From Algoriphagus oliviformis (lineage in GTDB: Bacteria; Bacteroidota; Bacteroidia; Cytophagales; Cyclobacteriaceae): a stretch of 64,000 bases of DNA. The position numbers and the translations under genes are program-made. The notes beneath the pieces are model-generated. The model saw nothing but the letters and a program-made list of their open reading frames with translations. It was not told the origin of the DNA and made no database searches. Below are positions 40,666-49,065 of the stretch, piece after piece (within the stretch, counting starts at the first letter, position 1; each line of letters begins with the position of its first letter). The stretch is from contig NZ_JAFKCT010000007.1 in the NCBI RefSeq assembly GCF_017254915.1, positions 151,775-215,774 of the forward strand, given 5' to 3'.

Positions 40666-42225
40666 ATGAAAAAACTACCCTTGTACATTTTCTTGGTTTT
40701 AACGGTTTTCGCCTGCGCCGAAAAAGCCCAGGAAAAGACCTTGCCAAGGATCGCCATTGCTGGGCTCGCCATCGAGTCGAGCACTTTTTCTCCCGCCAGA
40801 TCCACCACGGCCTCCTTCCGGGTGAGGACAGGGGAGGAGATTTTTTCCTACTACCCCTTCATGGCGGCGGACTCGGCGGACAGGAAGCGCGCTGAGTGGT
40901 TTCCGACGCTGCGAGGCCATGCCATTCCCGGCGGGATGGTCACCCGTCATGCCTATGACTCGTTGGTGGGCGTGACGCTGGAGATGCTGAAGGCCAATTT
41001 GCCCTACGACGGGCTCTTTTTCGATATCCATGGCGCCATGAGCGTGGAGGGACTGGACGATCCCGAGGGAGACTTTATCACCAAAGTACGGGAAGTGGTC
41101 GGCTACGAGACGTTGATCTCCACTTCCATGGACCTGCATGGAAATGTGTCCTTGGTCCTGGCGGAAAACTCCGACCTGATCACCTGCTACCGTATGGCAC
41201 CGCATGAGGATGCGCTGGAATCCAAGCAACGCGCGGTGGAAAACCTCTTGGATCGATTGGAAAGCGGCAAAGGCAAACCAGCCTTCAAAGCTTGGATTCC
41301 TGTCCCGATTCTCCTTCCAGGCGAAAAGACCAGTACACGCATTGAGCCGGGCAAAGGGCTCTATGCTAAAGTAGATCCCGAGACCAAAAAAGAAGGTGTG
41401 GTCGATGCGGCGATCTGGATCGGCTATGCCTGGGCCGACGAACCCAGAAACCACGCCGTGGTGATGGTGACCGGCGATGATGAAGCGCAAGTGAAAGAAT
41501 CAGCCGAATACCTCGCGAAAAGCTTTTGGGACGTACGTTCCCAGTTTGAGTTTGTGGCGCCGGTGGCGAGCCTGGAGGAAAGCCTGGATATGGCCCTCAA
41601 GAGTGACAAGAAGCCTTTTATGATTTCAGATATGGGGGACAATCCCACTGCTGGTGGAGCCGGAGACGTGACCTGGACGCTGAATGAACTGCTGAAGCGT
41701 CCGGAGTTTAAGTCTGCCGATGGGCCGGAGCTGATCTATGCGTCCATTCCTGGGCCAGAATTGGTGGAGAAAGCACTGGCTGCGGGAGTAGGCGGAAAAG
41801 TAGAGGGAGAGGCTGGTGCCGCCGTCGATAGCCGATTTGCAGGGCCTGTGAAACTGGCCGGCACAGTCGAAGCCATCAAGGAAGGCGACAAAGACGCCGG
41901 AGCGGAAGTGGTGATCAAGGTTGGCTCGATCAAGGTCATCGTGACCTCCAAGCGCAAGCCTTACCATAATGAGAGCGACTTCACCGACCTCAACCTGAAG
42001 CCGAGAGAAGCGTCCATCGTGATGGTGAAGATAGGCTATCTGGTACCAGAGCTGTATGACATGCGTGGGGACTGGATCATGGCCCTGACTCCGGGCGGAG
42101 TGGACCAGGATCTGGAGCGCTTGGGCTACAAGCGGATCAATCGCCCCATGTACCCGCTCGATAGGGATATGGCCGACCCAGACTTGACAGCCAAGTTTAT
42201 CCCGCTCTCGGGAACTTCAAAGTAA
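40666..42225 (+). CDS. M81 (MlrC-like) family metallopeptidase, lipoprotein
   Basis: The 519-residue protein has a signal with lipobox VFAC (Cys17). It follows the MlrC family: 'RIAIAGLAIESSTFSPARSTTASF', 'DGLFFDIHGAMSVEGLDDPEGDF', 'LISTSMDLHGNVSLVL', 'CYRMAPHEDALESKQRAV' and 'MISDMGDNPTAGGAGDVTWTL'. The Asp and His residues in these motifs are likely zinc ligands. MlrC cleaves linearised microcystin in sphingomonads, but most members have other, unknown substrates. Here the protein is anchored in the envelope. Confidence 0.87.
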   Translation: MKKLPLYIFLVLTVFACAEKAQEKTLPRIAIAGLAIESSTFSPARSTTASFRVRTGEEIFSYYPFMAADSADRKRAEWFPTLRGHAIPGGMVTRHAYDSLVGVTLEMLKANLPYDGLFFDIHGAMSVEGLDDPEGDFITKVREVVGYETLISTSMDLHGNVSLVLAENSDLITCYRMAPHEDALESKQRAVENLLDRLESGKGKPAFKAWIPVPILLPGEKTSTRIEPGKGLYAKVDPETKKEGVVDAAIWIGYAWADEPRNHAVVMVTGDDEAQVKESAEYLAKSFWDVRSQFEFVAPVASLEESLDMALKSDKKPFMISDMGDNPTAGGAGDVTWTLNELLKRPEFKSADGPELIYASIPGPELVEKALAAGVGGKVEGEAGAAVDSRFAGPVKLAGTVEAIKEGDKDAGAEVVIKVGSIKVIVTSKRKPYHNESDFTDLNLKPREASIVMVKIGYLVPELYDMRGDWIMALTPGGVDQDLERLGYKRINRPMYPLDRDMADPDLTAKFIPLSGTSK

Positions 42226-42231
42226 AAAATG

Positions 42232-42259
42232 AAAAAGCCGGATGCGAGTCCGGCTTTTT
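42232..42259 (+). terminator. Intrinsic terminator of the M81 gene
   Basis: AAAAAGCCGGA and TCCGGCTTTTT form an 11-bp stem with a six-base loop, seven bases after the stop. A few GATTTT-type heptamers follow (42265-42286). Confidence 0.85.
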
Positions 42260-42370
42260 CATTTGTGATTTTTGACATACGATTTACGGGGCCTTGATAG
42301 GGGCGGCAAGCACTCTTTCTTTTTGTCTTTTTTTGAAGAAAAGTTCTGGGGGTCGGTTTTTGGCTTTGCC

Positions 42371-42440
42371 ATCGGACATCCGACACCGGACATCCGAACT
42401 TCCTACTTCCCAACTTCCTATCTCCCGACTTCCAACCTCC
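42371..42440 (-). repeat. Ten-unit period-7 array abutting the DUF4136 stop
   Basis: On the coding strand the TAG is followed directly by ten heptamers. The first six are of the type GGAAGTC/AGGAAGT; the last four are of the type GTCGGAT (TTCGGAT, GTCCGGT, GTCGGAT, GTCCGAT). It is the longest array of the window and changes unit part-way. Confidence 0.8.
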
Positions 42441-43016
42441 CTACTTCTCCTTGTGCTTGACCGGGAGCTTCATGAAGATGTTTCGCACAGCCATCCTGAG
42501 GTCGGACTCCAGATCGGTCTCAAAGGAAATCTCCTCCTGCGCCCATCCTCTCCAGAGCAACTTTCCGGTTTTGGGTTCAAACATCTCGATGCTCAGGACT
42601 CCCTCTTCGTAGCTGGATTGGGTGACTTGTCCTCCCGAGACCGGCACCGATCCGCCCATGTAGTATCCTGGTCCGCCAAAACCCACGCCCACGCTCACCG
42701 TGGGGGACTGGCTATACTTTACCCGGTTTTCGATTTGCGTGTCAAACTGAAAGACCGCGTCGGGGTTTTCCACGTCGAGTTTGAAGCCTTTTTTATGGAG
42801 TTCCTCATTGGCCAAGTCCAGGATGTAGCGGGCGTAGCGTTTCTGTCCCTGCTTGTTGGCCTCTTCCAGGCGATCGAGGTTCACCCAGGCGTAGGTCTTA
42901 TAGCTATCCAGGTCCACGCCTTTGGCTTTGTAGGAATAGGTCTGCATGATGGTGCCGCAGGAAAACAGCCCAAAAGAAAGCAGCAGGGCTACCGCGGCGA
43001 TTGTCAGTATTCTCAT
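42441..43016 (-). CDS. DUF4136 lipoprotein
   Basis: The 191-residue protein has a lipobox LFSC (Cys about residue 20). The mature part 'GVDLDSYKTYAWVNLDRL' and 'VFQFDTQIENRVKY' with the C-terminal 'EEGVLSIEMFEPKTGKLLWRGWAQEEI' matches DUF4136 envelope lipoproteins. The function is unknown. It is the third gene of an operon with an outer-membrane protein and a second DUF4136-like gene. Confidence 0.83.
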   Translation of the reverse strand: MRILTIAAVALLLSFGLFSCGTIMQTYSYKAKGVDLDSYKTYAWVNLDRLEEANKQGQKRYARYILDLANEELHKKGFKLDVENPDAVFQFDTQIENRVKYSQSPTVSVGVGFGGPGYYMGGSVPVSGGQVTQSSYEEGVLSIEMFEPKTGKLLWRGWAQEEISFETDLESDLRMAVRNIFMKLPVKHKEK

Positions 43017-43095
43017 TTTCAGGTGGTTTTAGTCGGGATAAAAAAAGAGAGGATGGCTGTCGACCATCCTCTGGAGTGTTAAGTACAGGCAAGGA

Positions 43096-43692
43096 TTAGT
43101 TGCCCATGAAAACATAGCCGATGTTGAAGGACAGGTAGGACTGGGTGGAGTCAAAGTCGCCTGCGGCAAGTCCCATGTTGTATTTCACAGCCAGCGAGAC
43201 ACCGGCGTATCTATTGAGCGAATACATAAATCCTACCTGGGGTGCAAAGGCAAAGCTCCAAGCATCCTCAGTCAGTCGGTAGATGCCCATGTCCGTGGCT
43301 CTCTCGGTGTAGCTCGTACCCAAGCCCAGGCCTACAAAGGGATTTAAGTCTTCTCCAGGCTTGATGTAGTAGTCGGCTGCCAACATCAGGGGCACGGTGT
43401 TCACATAGCGGTATTGCTTGCCGGATAGGGTACGGTTGTCTACAGTGTAGGTGTCAAACGGACGCTCGTCGTAGAATACGTTCCATCCAGAATAGAACCC
43501 CACGCCCAAGTTGGGCTGCACCATCTTGCGGTAGTCGATGGTAAAGCCCCGTCCACTGAAGCTGGAGGCATAGTCTCCCAAGTCCCCTGTAGCCAAGCCC
43601 ATGGAGTATGCTACGGTGGTCATGCTTTGGGATTTGGCATTTGACGCAAAAATCAACACCAAAAATGCGGATATAACTAGAAATTTTTTCAT
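43096..43692 (-). CDS. Outer-membrane beta-barrel protein
   Basis: The 198-residue protein has a signal peptide (MKKFLVISAFLVLIFASNAKS) and then alternating strands with glycine and aromatic residues, ending in a strand 'YLSFNIGYVFMGN'. It fits the OmpA-N-terminal/OprF-like eight-stranded barrel group. No transport or adhesion function can be read. It lies between two DUF4136-type lipoprotein genes. Confidence 0.8.
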   Translation of the reverse strand: MKKFLVISAFLVLIFASNAKSQSMTTVAYSMGLATGDLGDYASSFSGRGFTIDYRKMVQPNLGVGFYSGWNVFYDERPFDTYTVDNRTLSGKQYRYVNTVPLMLAADYYIKPGEDLNPFVGLGLGTSYTERATDMGIYRLTEDAWSFAFAPQVGFMYSLNRYAGVSLAVKYNMGLAAGDFDSTQSYLSFNIGYVFMGN

Positions 43693-43707
43693 CGTTTTGT
43701 CAGTTGA

Positions 43708-44331
43708 TTAGTTGGTTTTTAGATAGGGAGACTGCATGAAAGCCTGGTCTATGGCATCCGTGATCCGAGATACGTCGTTTGCGCCGGACATGAGCCCGTT
43801 GCCGATCATCAGCCAAGTGACCGGAGAGAGATCCACTGGGGTGTCCACATTGGGGTCGACCATGTTGATGATGACAGATCCGGTGGTGATACTGGAGACG
43901 GTGTAGTAGGGAGGGTAGTACCAGCCCCAGCCCCAGCCCCACCAGCCGCCATACCACCAGTCATACCAGTAGCTCCAGAAGTAGGTGGTGTTTTTGATCG
44001 CCGCCGGCGTGAGCAGGACATCGGGATTCGCATTGACCGCCACCTTGGTCCAGCCGTAGTTGGACATGTTTTGGTCAATTGCTTGCAGGATAGGCGTCGC
44101 ATAGATGTCTCTCATGTACACGTAGCTGGTGTCTCCGTTTTCGATTTCTATGTCCACGACGATTTTGTCGGGGAGGGCGTAGGTTTGTTTGGAGGCAAAA
44201 TCGTAGTTTTCATCATGTTGGGTCAGCGTGACGTCTGTGTCTTCGTAGTATTCCGGCCCACCGGGGTAGCAGCCCCAAAGGCCAAGTCCGGCTGCAAACA
44301 CAAGCATAAGCTTCGAAAATTTACTTTTCAT
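43708..44331 (-). CDS. DUF4136-like lipoprotein with a Trp/Gly/Tyr-rich segment
   Basis: The start is the ATG at 44331 (MKSKFSKLMLVFAAGLG). The lipobox is LWGC (Cys about residue 21). 'DFASKQTYALPDKI' and 'LQAIDQNMSNYGWTKVAVNANPDVLL' match DUF4136. In the middle lies a run of Trp, Tyr and Gly about 20 residues long ('WSYWYDWWYGGWWGWGWGWY'), as in other surface lipoproteins. It heads the three-gene operon. The gap 44332-44503 to the divergent DUF1801 gene holds the promoters. Confidence 0.78.
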   Translation of the reverse strand: MKSKFSKLMLVFAAGLGLWGCYPGGPEYYEDTDVTLTQHDENYDFASKQTYALPDKIVVDIEIENGDTSYVYMRDIYATPILQAIDQNMSNYGWTKVAVNANPDVLLTPAAIKNTTYFWSYWYDWWYGGWWGWGWGWYYPPYYTVSSITTGSVIINMVDPNVDTPVDLSPVTWLMIGNGLMSGANDVSRITDAIDQAFMQSPYLKTN

Positions 44332-44503
44332 TGTTTTGTAGTTTAGTTTTTCCAAATAAGTTGAGATGGATTAGTTCTATAAAGTAAACCAGTGGTATTG
44401 TCGTTTTTCATGATTAAAGTCATATTTAATAATAAAATACCAATCCGTTTTTCCTTGCGAGAACCCCGTCGTTTTAAGTCCCTTACTCTTAGTCGATTTT
44501 GCC

Positions 44504-44884
44504 ATGATGAATCCAAAACCCCAGTCCGTCGAGGAATATTTTTCCTGGTTTTCGGGAGAAATACTCGAGAAACTCCAAAGTATCCGTGATACACTCCGAA
44601 GGGAAATCCCCGAGGCAAAGGAGGTGATCAGCTACCACATGCCGGCTTTTCGGACCACCGAGGTGCTGGTGTACTACGCTGTGGCCAAAAACCATATCGG
44701 CTTTTACCCTACCAACAGTGGCGTGAGCGAGTTTAAAAAAGAACTGGCACCCTACCAGACCAGCAAGGGAGCTATCCAGTTCCCACACGATCGGCCCATA
44801 CCTCTGGATCTGATTGCGGAAATTGCCAAATTTCGCCTTCTGGAGGCGAAGGAAAGGGCTGTGAAAAAGAAGAAAAAGGCCTAG
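44504..44884 (+). CDS. DUF1801 family protein (iron chaperone-like, YdhG type)
   Basis: The 126-residue protein has 'VEEYFSWFSGEILEKLQSIRDTLRREIPEAKEVISYHMPAF', 'YYAVAKNHIGFYPT' and 'SKGAIQFPHDRPIPLDLIAEIAKFRL'. This is the family pattern shared with frataxin-like YdhG/YjdI proteins. The C-terminus is Lys-rich. The function is not established. It overlaps the next gene, convergent, by 4 bases. Confidence 0.88.
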   Translation: MMNPKPQSVEEYFSWFSGEILEKLQSIRDTLRREIPEAKEVISYHMPAFRTTEVLVYYAVAKNHIGFYPTNSGVSEFKKELAPYQTSKGAIQFPHDRPIPLDLIAEIAKFRLLEAKERAVKKKKKA

Positions 44885-46149
44885 CCCAAGGCGTCTGGCA
44901 GCGCTTGCAGTAGGCGGTCGATTTCCGCCTTGGAGTTGTAGATGTGGGTGGAGATGCGGATTCCGTCCGTACGGCCCTCGGGCACCTGGCGTATCCTAAA
45001 CCCAGCCTCGCCTAGCGCTTTTCCTACGGACTGATAGTCTTTGCTTTTTGGGCGAAAGGTGAGCATGGAGATGCGCGAGGCGGCTTCGGTCGGGGATAGG
45101 ATTTCGATTTTCCCTTCCAGGTCCAGTAGGCCGTCAAGCAAGTGCTGGTTTAGCTCCCTTACCCGGGCTTCGATTTTTTCCTTTCCGATCTCCAGATGAA
45201 ATGCCGTGGCGGCCGATACCCCTTTCATCAGGGAGGTGCTTTGTGTTCCGTAGTCGTACCGGTGCGCCCCCTCGATGTAGCCTTCGAGTGCCGGTGGGCT
45301 GCTGAAAAGATCCCAGCCCAAGTCGCCTCCCGCTCCGAAGTGGATGGGCTGAAGCCGGTCCATTGCCTCGGCACGGACGTAGAGAAAACCAGTGCCTGCT
45401 GGCCCCAATAGCCATTTGTGGCAGCAACCGGCGTAGAAATCGCAGCCCAGTTCGCGGGGCTTCAGGTCAAAAGTCCCCGCACCATGCGCCCCGTCTATGG
45501 CGGTCAGGATTCCCCTTTCCCGTGCAAACTCGGAGATCTCCCGGATGGGAAAGACCAGCCCCGTGGTACAGGTCACATGGGGAATGGCGATGACTTTGGT
45601 CTTTGCCGTAGTCAGGGACTGGATGAGATGGAGGTTTTCCTCCGCCGTGGCCGCGGGTGTGAATGCCTTCAGTGTGATGCCTTGGATTTTGGCGCGATTG
45701 AGCCAGGGAAGGGCATTGCCAGCGTGGTCTTGGTTGGTGAGGATGACCTCATCGCCACTCGTGAGGGGTACGCCCCAAGCCATGATGTTGATCCCTTCGG
45801 TGGTGTTGTGGGTGAGGCTGAGTTCGTTGGTGCCGATTCCTAAGAAAGCTGCCAAGAGCTCCCGCTCCGGCGCCGTGCTGCCATACTCTCCAGAGGTGTT
45901 GATTTCCTCCAGGGAGGATTTTAAGGCCTCTTGCACCACCTGTGGAGCCGGGCCAAAGGTGCCGTTGTTGAGGTAGACTCGACGGTGGGTCAGGGGAAAG
46001 CTTGCCCTGACCTGGTCCCAAAAAGCCTCTCCGGTCAGGCGATGGTCTATCCCCTGTTTGGCTTGATCCATGGCTGGACCGAAAGCGGCAAGCCCGGGTA
46101 GGGCCATGCCAGCCGTCAGTTTCTTGATGAAGTCCCTTCTTTTTCTCAT
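44881..46149 (-). CDS. Class V PLP aminotransferase with a Tat-type signal
   Basis: The 422-residue protein begins 'MRKRRDFIKKLTAGMALPGLAAFG', a twin-arginine signal (R-R-D-F-I-K). It is followed by a class V (isopenicillin-N-epimerase/cysteine-desulfurase-like) fold: 'YLNNGTFGPAPQVVQEA', 'AIDGAHGAGTFDLKPRELGCDFYAGCCHKWLLGPAGTGFLYV', with the PLP Lys in CHKW. Export of a folded PLP enzyme is consistent with Tat. The substrate is unknown. Confidence 0.87.
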   Translation of the reverse strand: MRKRRDFIKKLTAGMALPGLAAFGPAMDQAKQGIDHRLTGEAFWDQVRASFPLTHRRVYLNNGTFGPAPQVVQEALKSSLEEINTSGEYGSTAPERELLAAFLGIGTNELSLTHNTTEGINIMAWGVPLTSGDEVILTNQDHAGNALPWLNRAKIQGITLKAFTPAATAEENLHLIQSLTTAKTKVIAIPHVTCTTGLVFPIREISEFARERGILTAIDGAHGAGTFDLKPRELGCDFYAGCCHKWLLGPAGTGFLYVRAEAMDRLQPIHFGAGGDLGWDLFSSPPALEGYIEGAHRYDYGTQSTSLMKGVSAATAFHLEIGKEKIEARVRELNQHLLDGLLDLEGKIEILSPTEAASRISMLTFRPKSKDYQSVGKALGEAGFRIRQVPEGRTDGIRISTHIYNSKAEIDRLLQALPDALG

Positions 46150-46216
46150 CCTGGATTGATCTTTCCATTGAGTTAGGGAAACTTTTCCGAAAAAGAAAAA
46201 CCGATGGTTTAAATGG

Positions 46217-47695
46217 TCATTTGCCCAGTTCCATGGTCTGCGTGACAGCCGCGGGGATGTCTTCGGCGTAGTGGCTGACGTAGATCAGCGTGATGGGTCT
46301 GTGTTCGCAGACCTGTTGGACCGTCTCGCGAAACAAAGCCCGCTGCAGGTCATCGAGTCCCTGCGCCGCTTCGTCCAGAATCAGTAGTTTGGGATGCTTG
46401 ATGAGGGCTCTGGCCAGCAAAGTCCAGCGCTGCTGGGCCAGTGAAAGGCGCTGGATGAGCTGGTTTTTCACCGGCTCCAGGTCAAAAAGTCTGATCCACT
46501 CATCGGCGGCTTGCTCTTGCTCTGCTGTGGTCTTTTTGAAAAGCCCCATGGTGTCGAAGAAGCCGGAGAGGATCACTTTTCGGCAGGTCTGGTTGGCCGG
46601 GAAAAAGCGCGGCAGCTCGGGGGCGACAAAGCCTATGGGCCTTTTTACGTCCCAGATGCTTTCTCCGCTTCCCCTTTTTCTCCCAAAAAGATAAATCCGC
46701 TGGGAATAGGCTTGCGGGTTTTCGCCGATTAGCAAGCTGATGAGCGTCGATTTGCCAGCGCCATTCGGGCCGCGGAGCAGCCAGCGCTCGCCGGCTTTTA
46801 TTTGCCAATCGAGGTTGTTGAGGATCTGTTTTTCACCATAGCGGATGCTGACCTCCTGCAAGTCCACGAGCACGTCGCCGGAGGCCTGCGGCTGGGGAAT
46901 GAGCCGCCGCAGCAGGCCCCAATCCCAATCCAGCTTGACCAGGGGCAGGTCTTTATGGGGAAACGCCTCCTTGGCCCAGGTCTGGGTGATGCCGGAGGCG
47001 TTGAGCTGGGCGATGTGGGTGATGCCCTCGGGGATTTCCCCGGGAGAGGTGGTGAGGAGGACATGGATTCCCGCATCGGACATGGCGGTGAGGGTCTTTC
47101 CAAATTCGGCGCGGGTCTGCACATCGAGTCCGGTCAGGGGCTGATCCATGAGGTAGAGCTTGGGCTGGCGCATCAGTCCCAATGCCAAGACCAGGCGGCG
47201 TGTCTCCCCGTTGGAAAGCTTCAGCAGTGACTGGTCTAGCAAATGGTCGAGTCCCATGGCCTGCGAGGCTTTGGCAAGGGTCCAGGGGCCGGGGATCTTG
47301 GGATCCACCTGCTCCAGGTACTCCTTCACGCTGAGGGTTTGCTCGGACTCGGAGGAGTTGAATCGCTGCTGAAAGTAGAAATTTTGCTGGTTTGAGCGGT
47401 TTTTGAGCTCGTATTTTTGGGACACGTAGGCCATCAAGTCGCGAAAACTGTGCACTTGGCCATCTGAATTTTTCTGCCGTAGATAGTCTTGGGAGAAAGG
47501 CCTCGAGATCTCTCCCGCTGATACCACGGTGTGTCCGAGGAGCGTCTCCAGAAATGCGGTGAGCTCCTTGCCGGAGTTTCCGATGATAGCCCAGTGTTGG
47601 CCTTTTTTCCAGGTGAAGGTGAGCTGGTCAAACTGCTGGGAGCCTCCATGGAGGATTTTTGCATTGCGGACTTCTATGAGGGTTTCTTCCTTCAC
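46217..47695 (-). CDS. Tandem ABC ATPase (ModF-like) with a degenerate first domain
   Basis: The 492-residue protein has two ATP-binding cassettes and no membrane part. The first (residues 1-235) has a broken Walker A, GNSGKELT at 39-46 (expected G-x4-G-K-S/T), an LSNGE signature and a Walker B ending in DQ instead of DE. The second (from about 265) is intact: 'LLRGPNGAGKSTLISLL', LSLAQQR and 'LLILDEAAQGLD'. It resembles ModF of molybdenum metabolism. No molybdate transporter is near, so this name is tentative. Confidence 0.8.
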   Translation of the reverse strand: MKEETLIEVRNAKILHGGSQQFDQLTFTWKKGQHWAIIGNSGKELTAFLETLLGHTVVSAGEISRPFSQDYLRQKNSDGQVHSFRDLMAYVSQKYELKNRSNQQNFYFQQRFNSSESEQTLSVKEYLEQVDPKIPGPWTLAKASQAMGLDHLLDQSLLKLSNGETRRLVLALGLMRQPKLYLMDQPLTGLDVQTRAEFGKTLTAMSDAGIHVLLTTSPGEIPEGITHIAQLNASGITQTWAKEAFPHKDLPLVKLDWDWGLLRRLIPQPQASGDVLVDLQEVSIRYGEKQILNNLDWQIKAGERWLLRGPNGAGKSTLISLLIGENPQAYSQRIYLFGRKRGSGESIWDVKRPIGFVAPELPRFFPANQTCRKVILSGFFDTMGLFKKTTAEQEQAADEWIRLFDLEPVKNQLIQRLSLAQQRWTLLARALIKHPKLLILDEAAQGLDDLQRALFRETVQQVCEHRPITLIYVSHYAEDIPAAVTQTMELGK

Positions 47696-47872
47696 GCGTT
47701 GGGATTGTTTTGGGGGAAAGTTAGAAAAAGGCGGGCGTCGTCAGTCCCAAATTCTTTTGGTCGGCAAAATATGATTTTATTCATATGTCGGAAATAGGGC
47801 TAAATTCGGGAAAGTGCCGATAAAGCACGAAATTCAGTATCAGTTTCACCAGTTCATTTTTAACTCCAGACC

Positions 47873-48622
47873 ATGAAGCCGTCCCCATTTTTGCTCCTCT
47901 TGGCGTTTTTTTGCCAGACTGCCTTCGCCCAAGATAGCCTCGACGTCGGCCAGCGAAGAAATACCCTCAAACTGGACCTGACCCACAACCTGCTCTACCG
48001 CAATGCCTACAACCTGTCCTGGGAGCGAATCACCAAGCCTAACCAGAGCATGGGCTTTACGGTCGGTTATCAGGAGTTTCCGCAGGTGTTCAACTTGGGT
48101 GAAAACATCCAGGCGAGACGTGAAAGCGAAGCCGGCGGCTATAAAGTCGGGGCAGAGTATCGATTTTACCTGAGAAAAGAAAACAGGCATGCCGCGCCCC
48201 GGGGCGTGTATATCGGGCCGTATTTTACCACTTTGGGATTCAATACCACGCGGGACATTACCTACACGGCTACGACGGAGCCGCAGGACGCGAGCTACGT
48301 CGCCAAGTTTCGGCTGTATAGCCTGGGCGCACAGCTGGGGTACCAGTTTGTGTTTAACGACCGCTGGTCTCTGGACCTGGTGCTGGTGGGGCCTTCCATC
48401 ACGCGCTACAATGCCGGCATGCGGCTGGAGGGCGATTTTGAGTTTGATCCCGATGATGTGCAAAATGAGATTTTGGATGCGCTCATAGAGAAGTTTCCCG
48501 GCTTGAGCGACCTGCTCAACGACAAGGAATTTGACAGCTCGGGCAAGGTGGACGTGCTGGGAATAGGCTATCGCTACCAGTTTTTGGTCGGGTACCGCTT
48601 TGGGAAGTACAAAAAGAAATAA
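47873..48622 (+). CDS. DUF3575 family protein, predicted outer-membrane barrel
   Basis: The 249-residue protein has a signal peptide (MKPSPFLLLLAFFCQTAFAQ), then 'RNTLKLDLTHNLLYRNAYNLSWERI', the typical DUF3575 opening. Strand-like repeats follow, ending 'LGIGYRYQFLVGYRFGKYKKK'. Lys-rich C-termini are common in these barrels. The function is unknown. It has no close operon partner. Confidence 0.8.
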   Translation: MKPSPFLLLLAFFCQTAFAQDSLDVGQRRNTLKLDLTHNLLYRNAYNLSWERITKPNQSMGFTVGYQEFPQVFNLGENIQARRESEAGGYKVGAEYRFYLRKENRHAAPRGVYIGPYFTTLGFNTTRDITYTATTEPQDASYVAKFRLYSLGAQLGYQFVFNDRWSLDLVLVGPSITRYNAGMRLEGDFEFDPDDVQNEILDALIEKFPGLSDLLNDKEFDSSGKVDVLGIGYRYQFLVGYRFGKYKKK

Positions 48623-48649
48623 GCCGAAGTCTTCGGCCGGTGAAAAAGC

Positions 48650-48684
48650 AAAAAGCCTCTTTCCGATTTGGGAAGAGGCTTTTT
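48650..48684. terminator. Bidirectional terminator between DUF3575 and the downstream gene
   Basis: AAAAAGCCTCTTTCC and GGGAAGAGGCTTTTT form a 15-position stem (one mismatch-tolerant centre) between two convergent stop codons. A smaller hairpin (GCCGAAG/CTTCGGC) lies at 48623-48637. Confidence 0.85.
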
Positions 48685-48687
48685 GAT

Positions 48688-49065
48688 TCAGTCGTTGGGG
48701 TATGGGACATAGACAAAACTCGTGAATGCCCCGTCCATCACGAAGAGGCAACAAAATTCGTCAGGGTCTTTGTAGGCCTTTTTGAACTCCTCCAGGGACG
48801 CTTCGGCGATGAGCTTGCGCTGGACAAACTCATCCACGTAGGTGATGAAGTAGTTCCAGTCCAAGTCCTTTTCCACCTTTCCGATGAAGATTTTGCCGAT
48901 GGGCTGCATCTCCTTGGAAATCGGGAAGATGGGAAAATCAGAAAAGCCCCGGGTTCTGATCTGGTAGGAGGCTTCCTTGAGTACGTCGGAGATTTTGACA
49001 AAGTCGCTGGTGATCGTGCCCAGGTATTTGCCGCTTAGTTCGGGATCATTGAAGTCAGAGATCAT
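48688..49065 (-). CDS. Conserved protein of unknown function, coupled to rlmD
   Basis: The 125-residue protein has no signal peptide or clear motif. It reads 'LSGKYLGTITSDFVKISDVLKEASYQIRTRGFSDFPIFPI', then 'DLDWNYFITYVDEFVQRKLI'. It overlaps the rlmD stop by ATGA and is the second gene of that pair, so translation is coupled. I recognise it only as a Bacteroidetes-type hypothetical. Confidence 0.65.
   Translation of the reverse strand: MISDFNDPELSGKYLGTITSDFVKISDVLKEASYQIRTRGFSDFPIFPISKEMQPIGKIFIGKVEKDLDWNYFITYVDEFVQRKLIAEASLEEFKKAYKDPDEFCCLFVMDGAFTSFVYVPYPND

Noticed and set aside
43708-44331. Trp/Gly-rich stretch as a sequencing artefact
   Set aside because: The frame is intact across it, and similar aromatic-rich tracts occur in surface lipoproteins.
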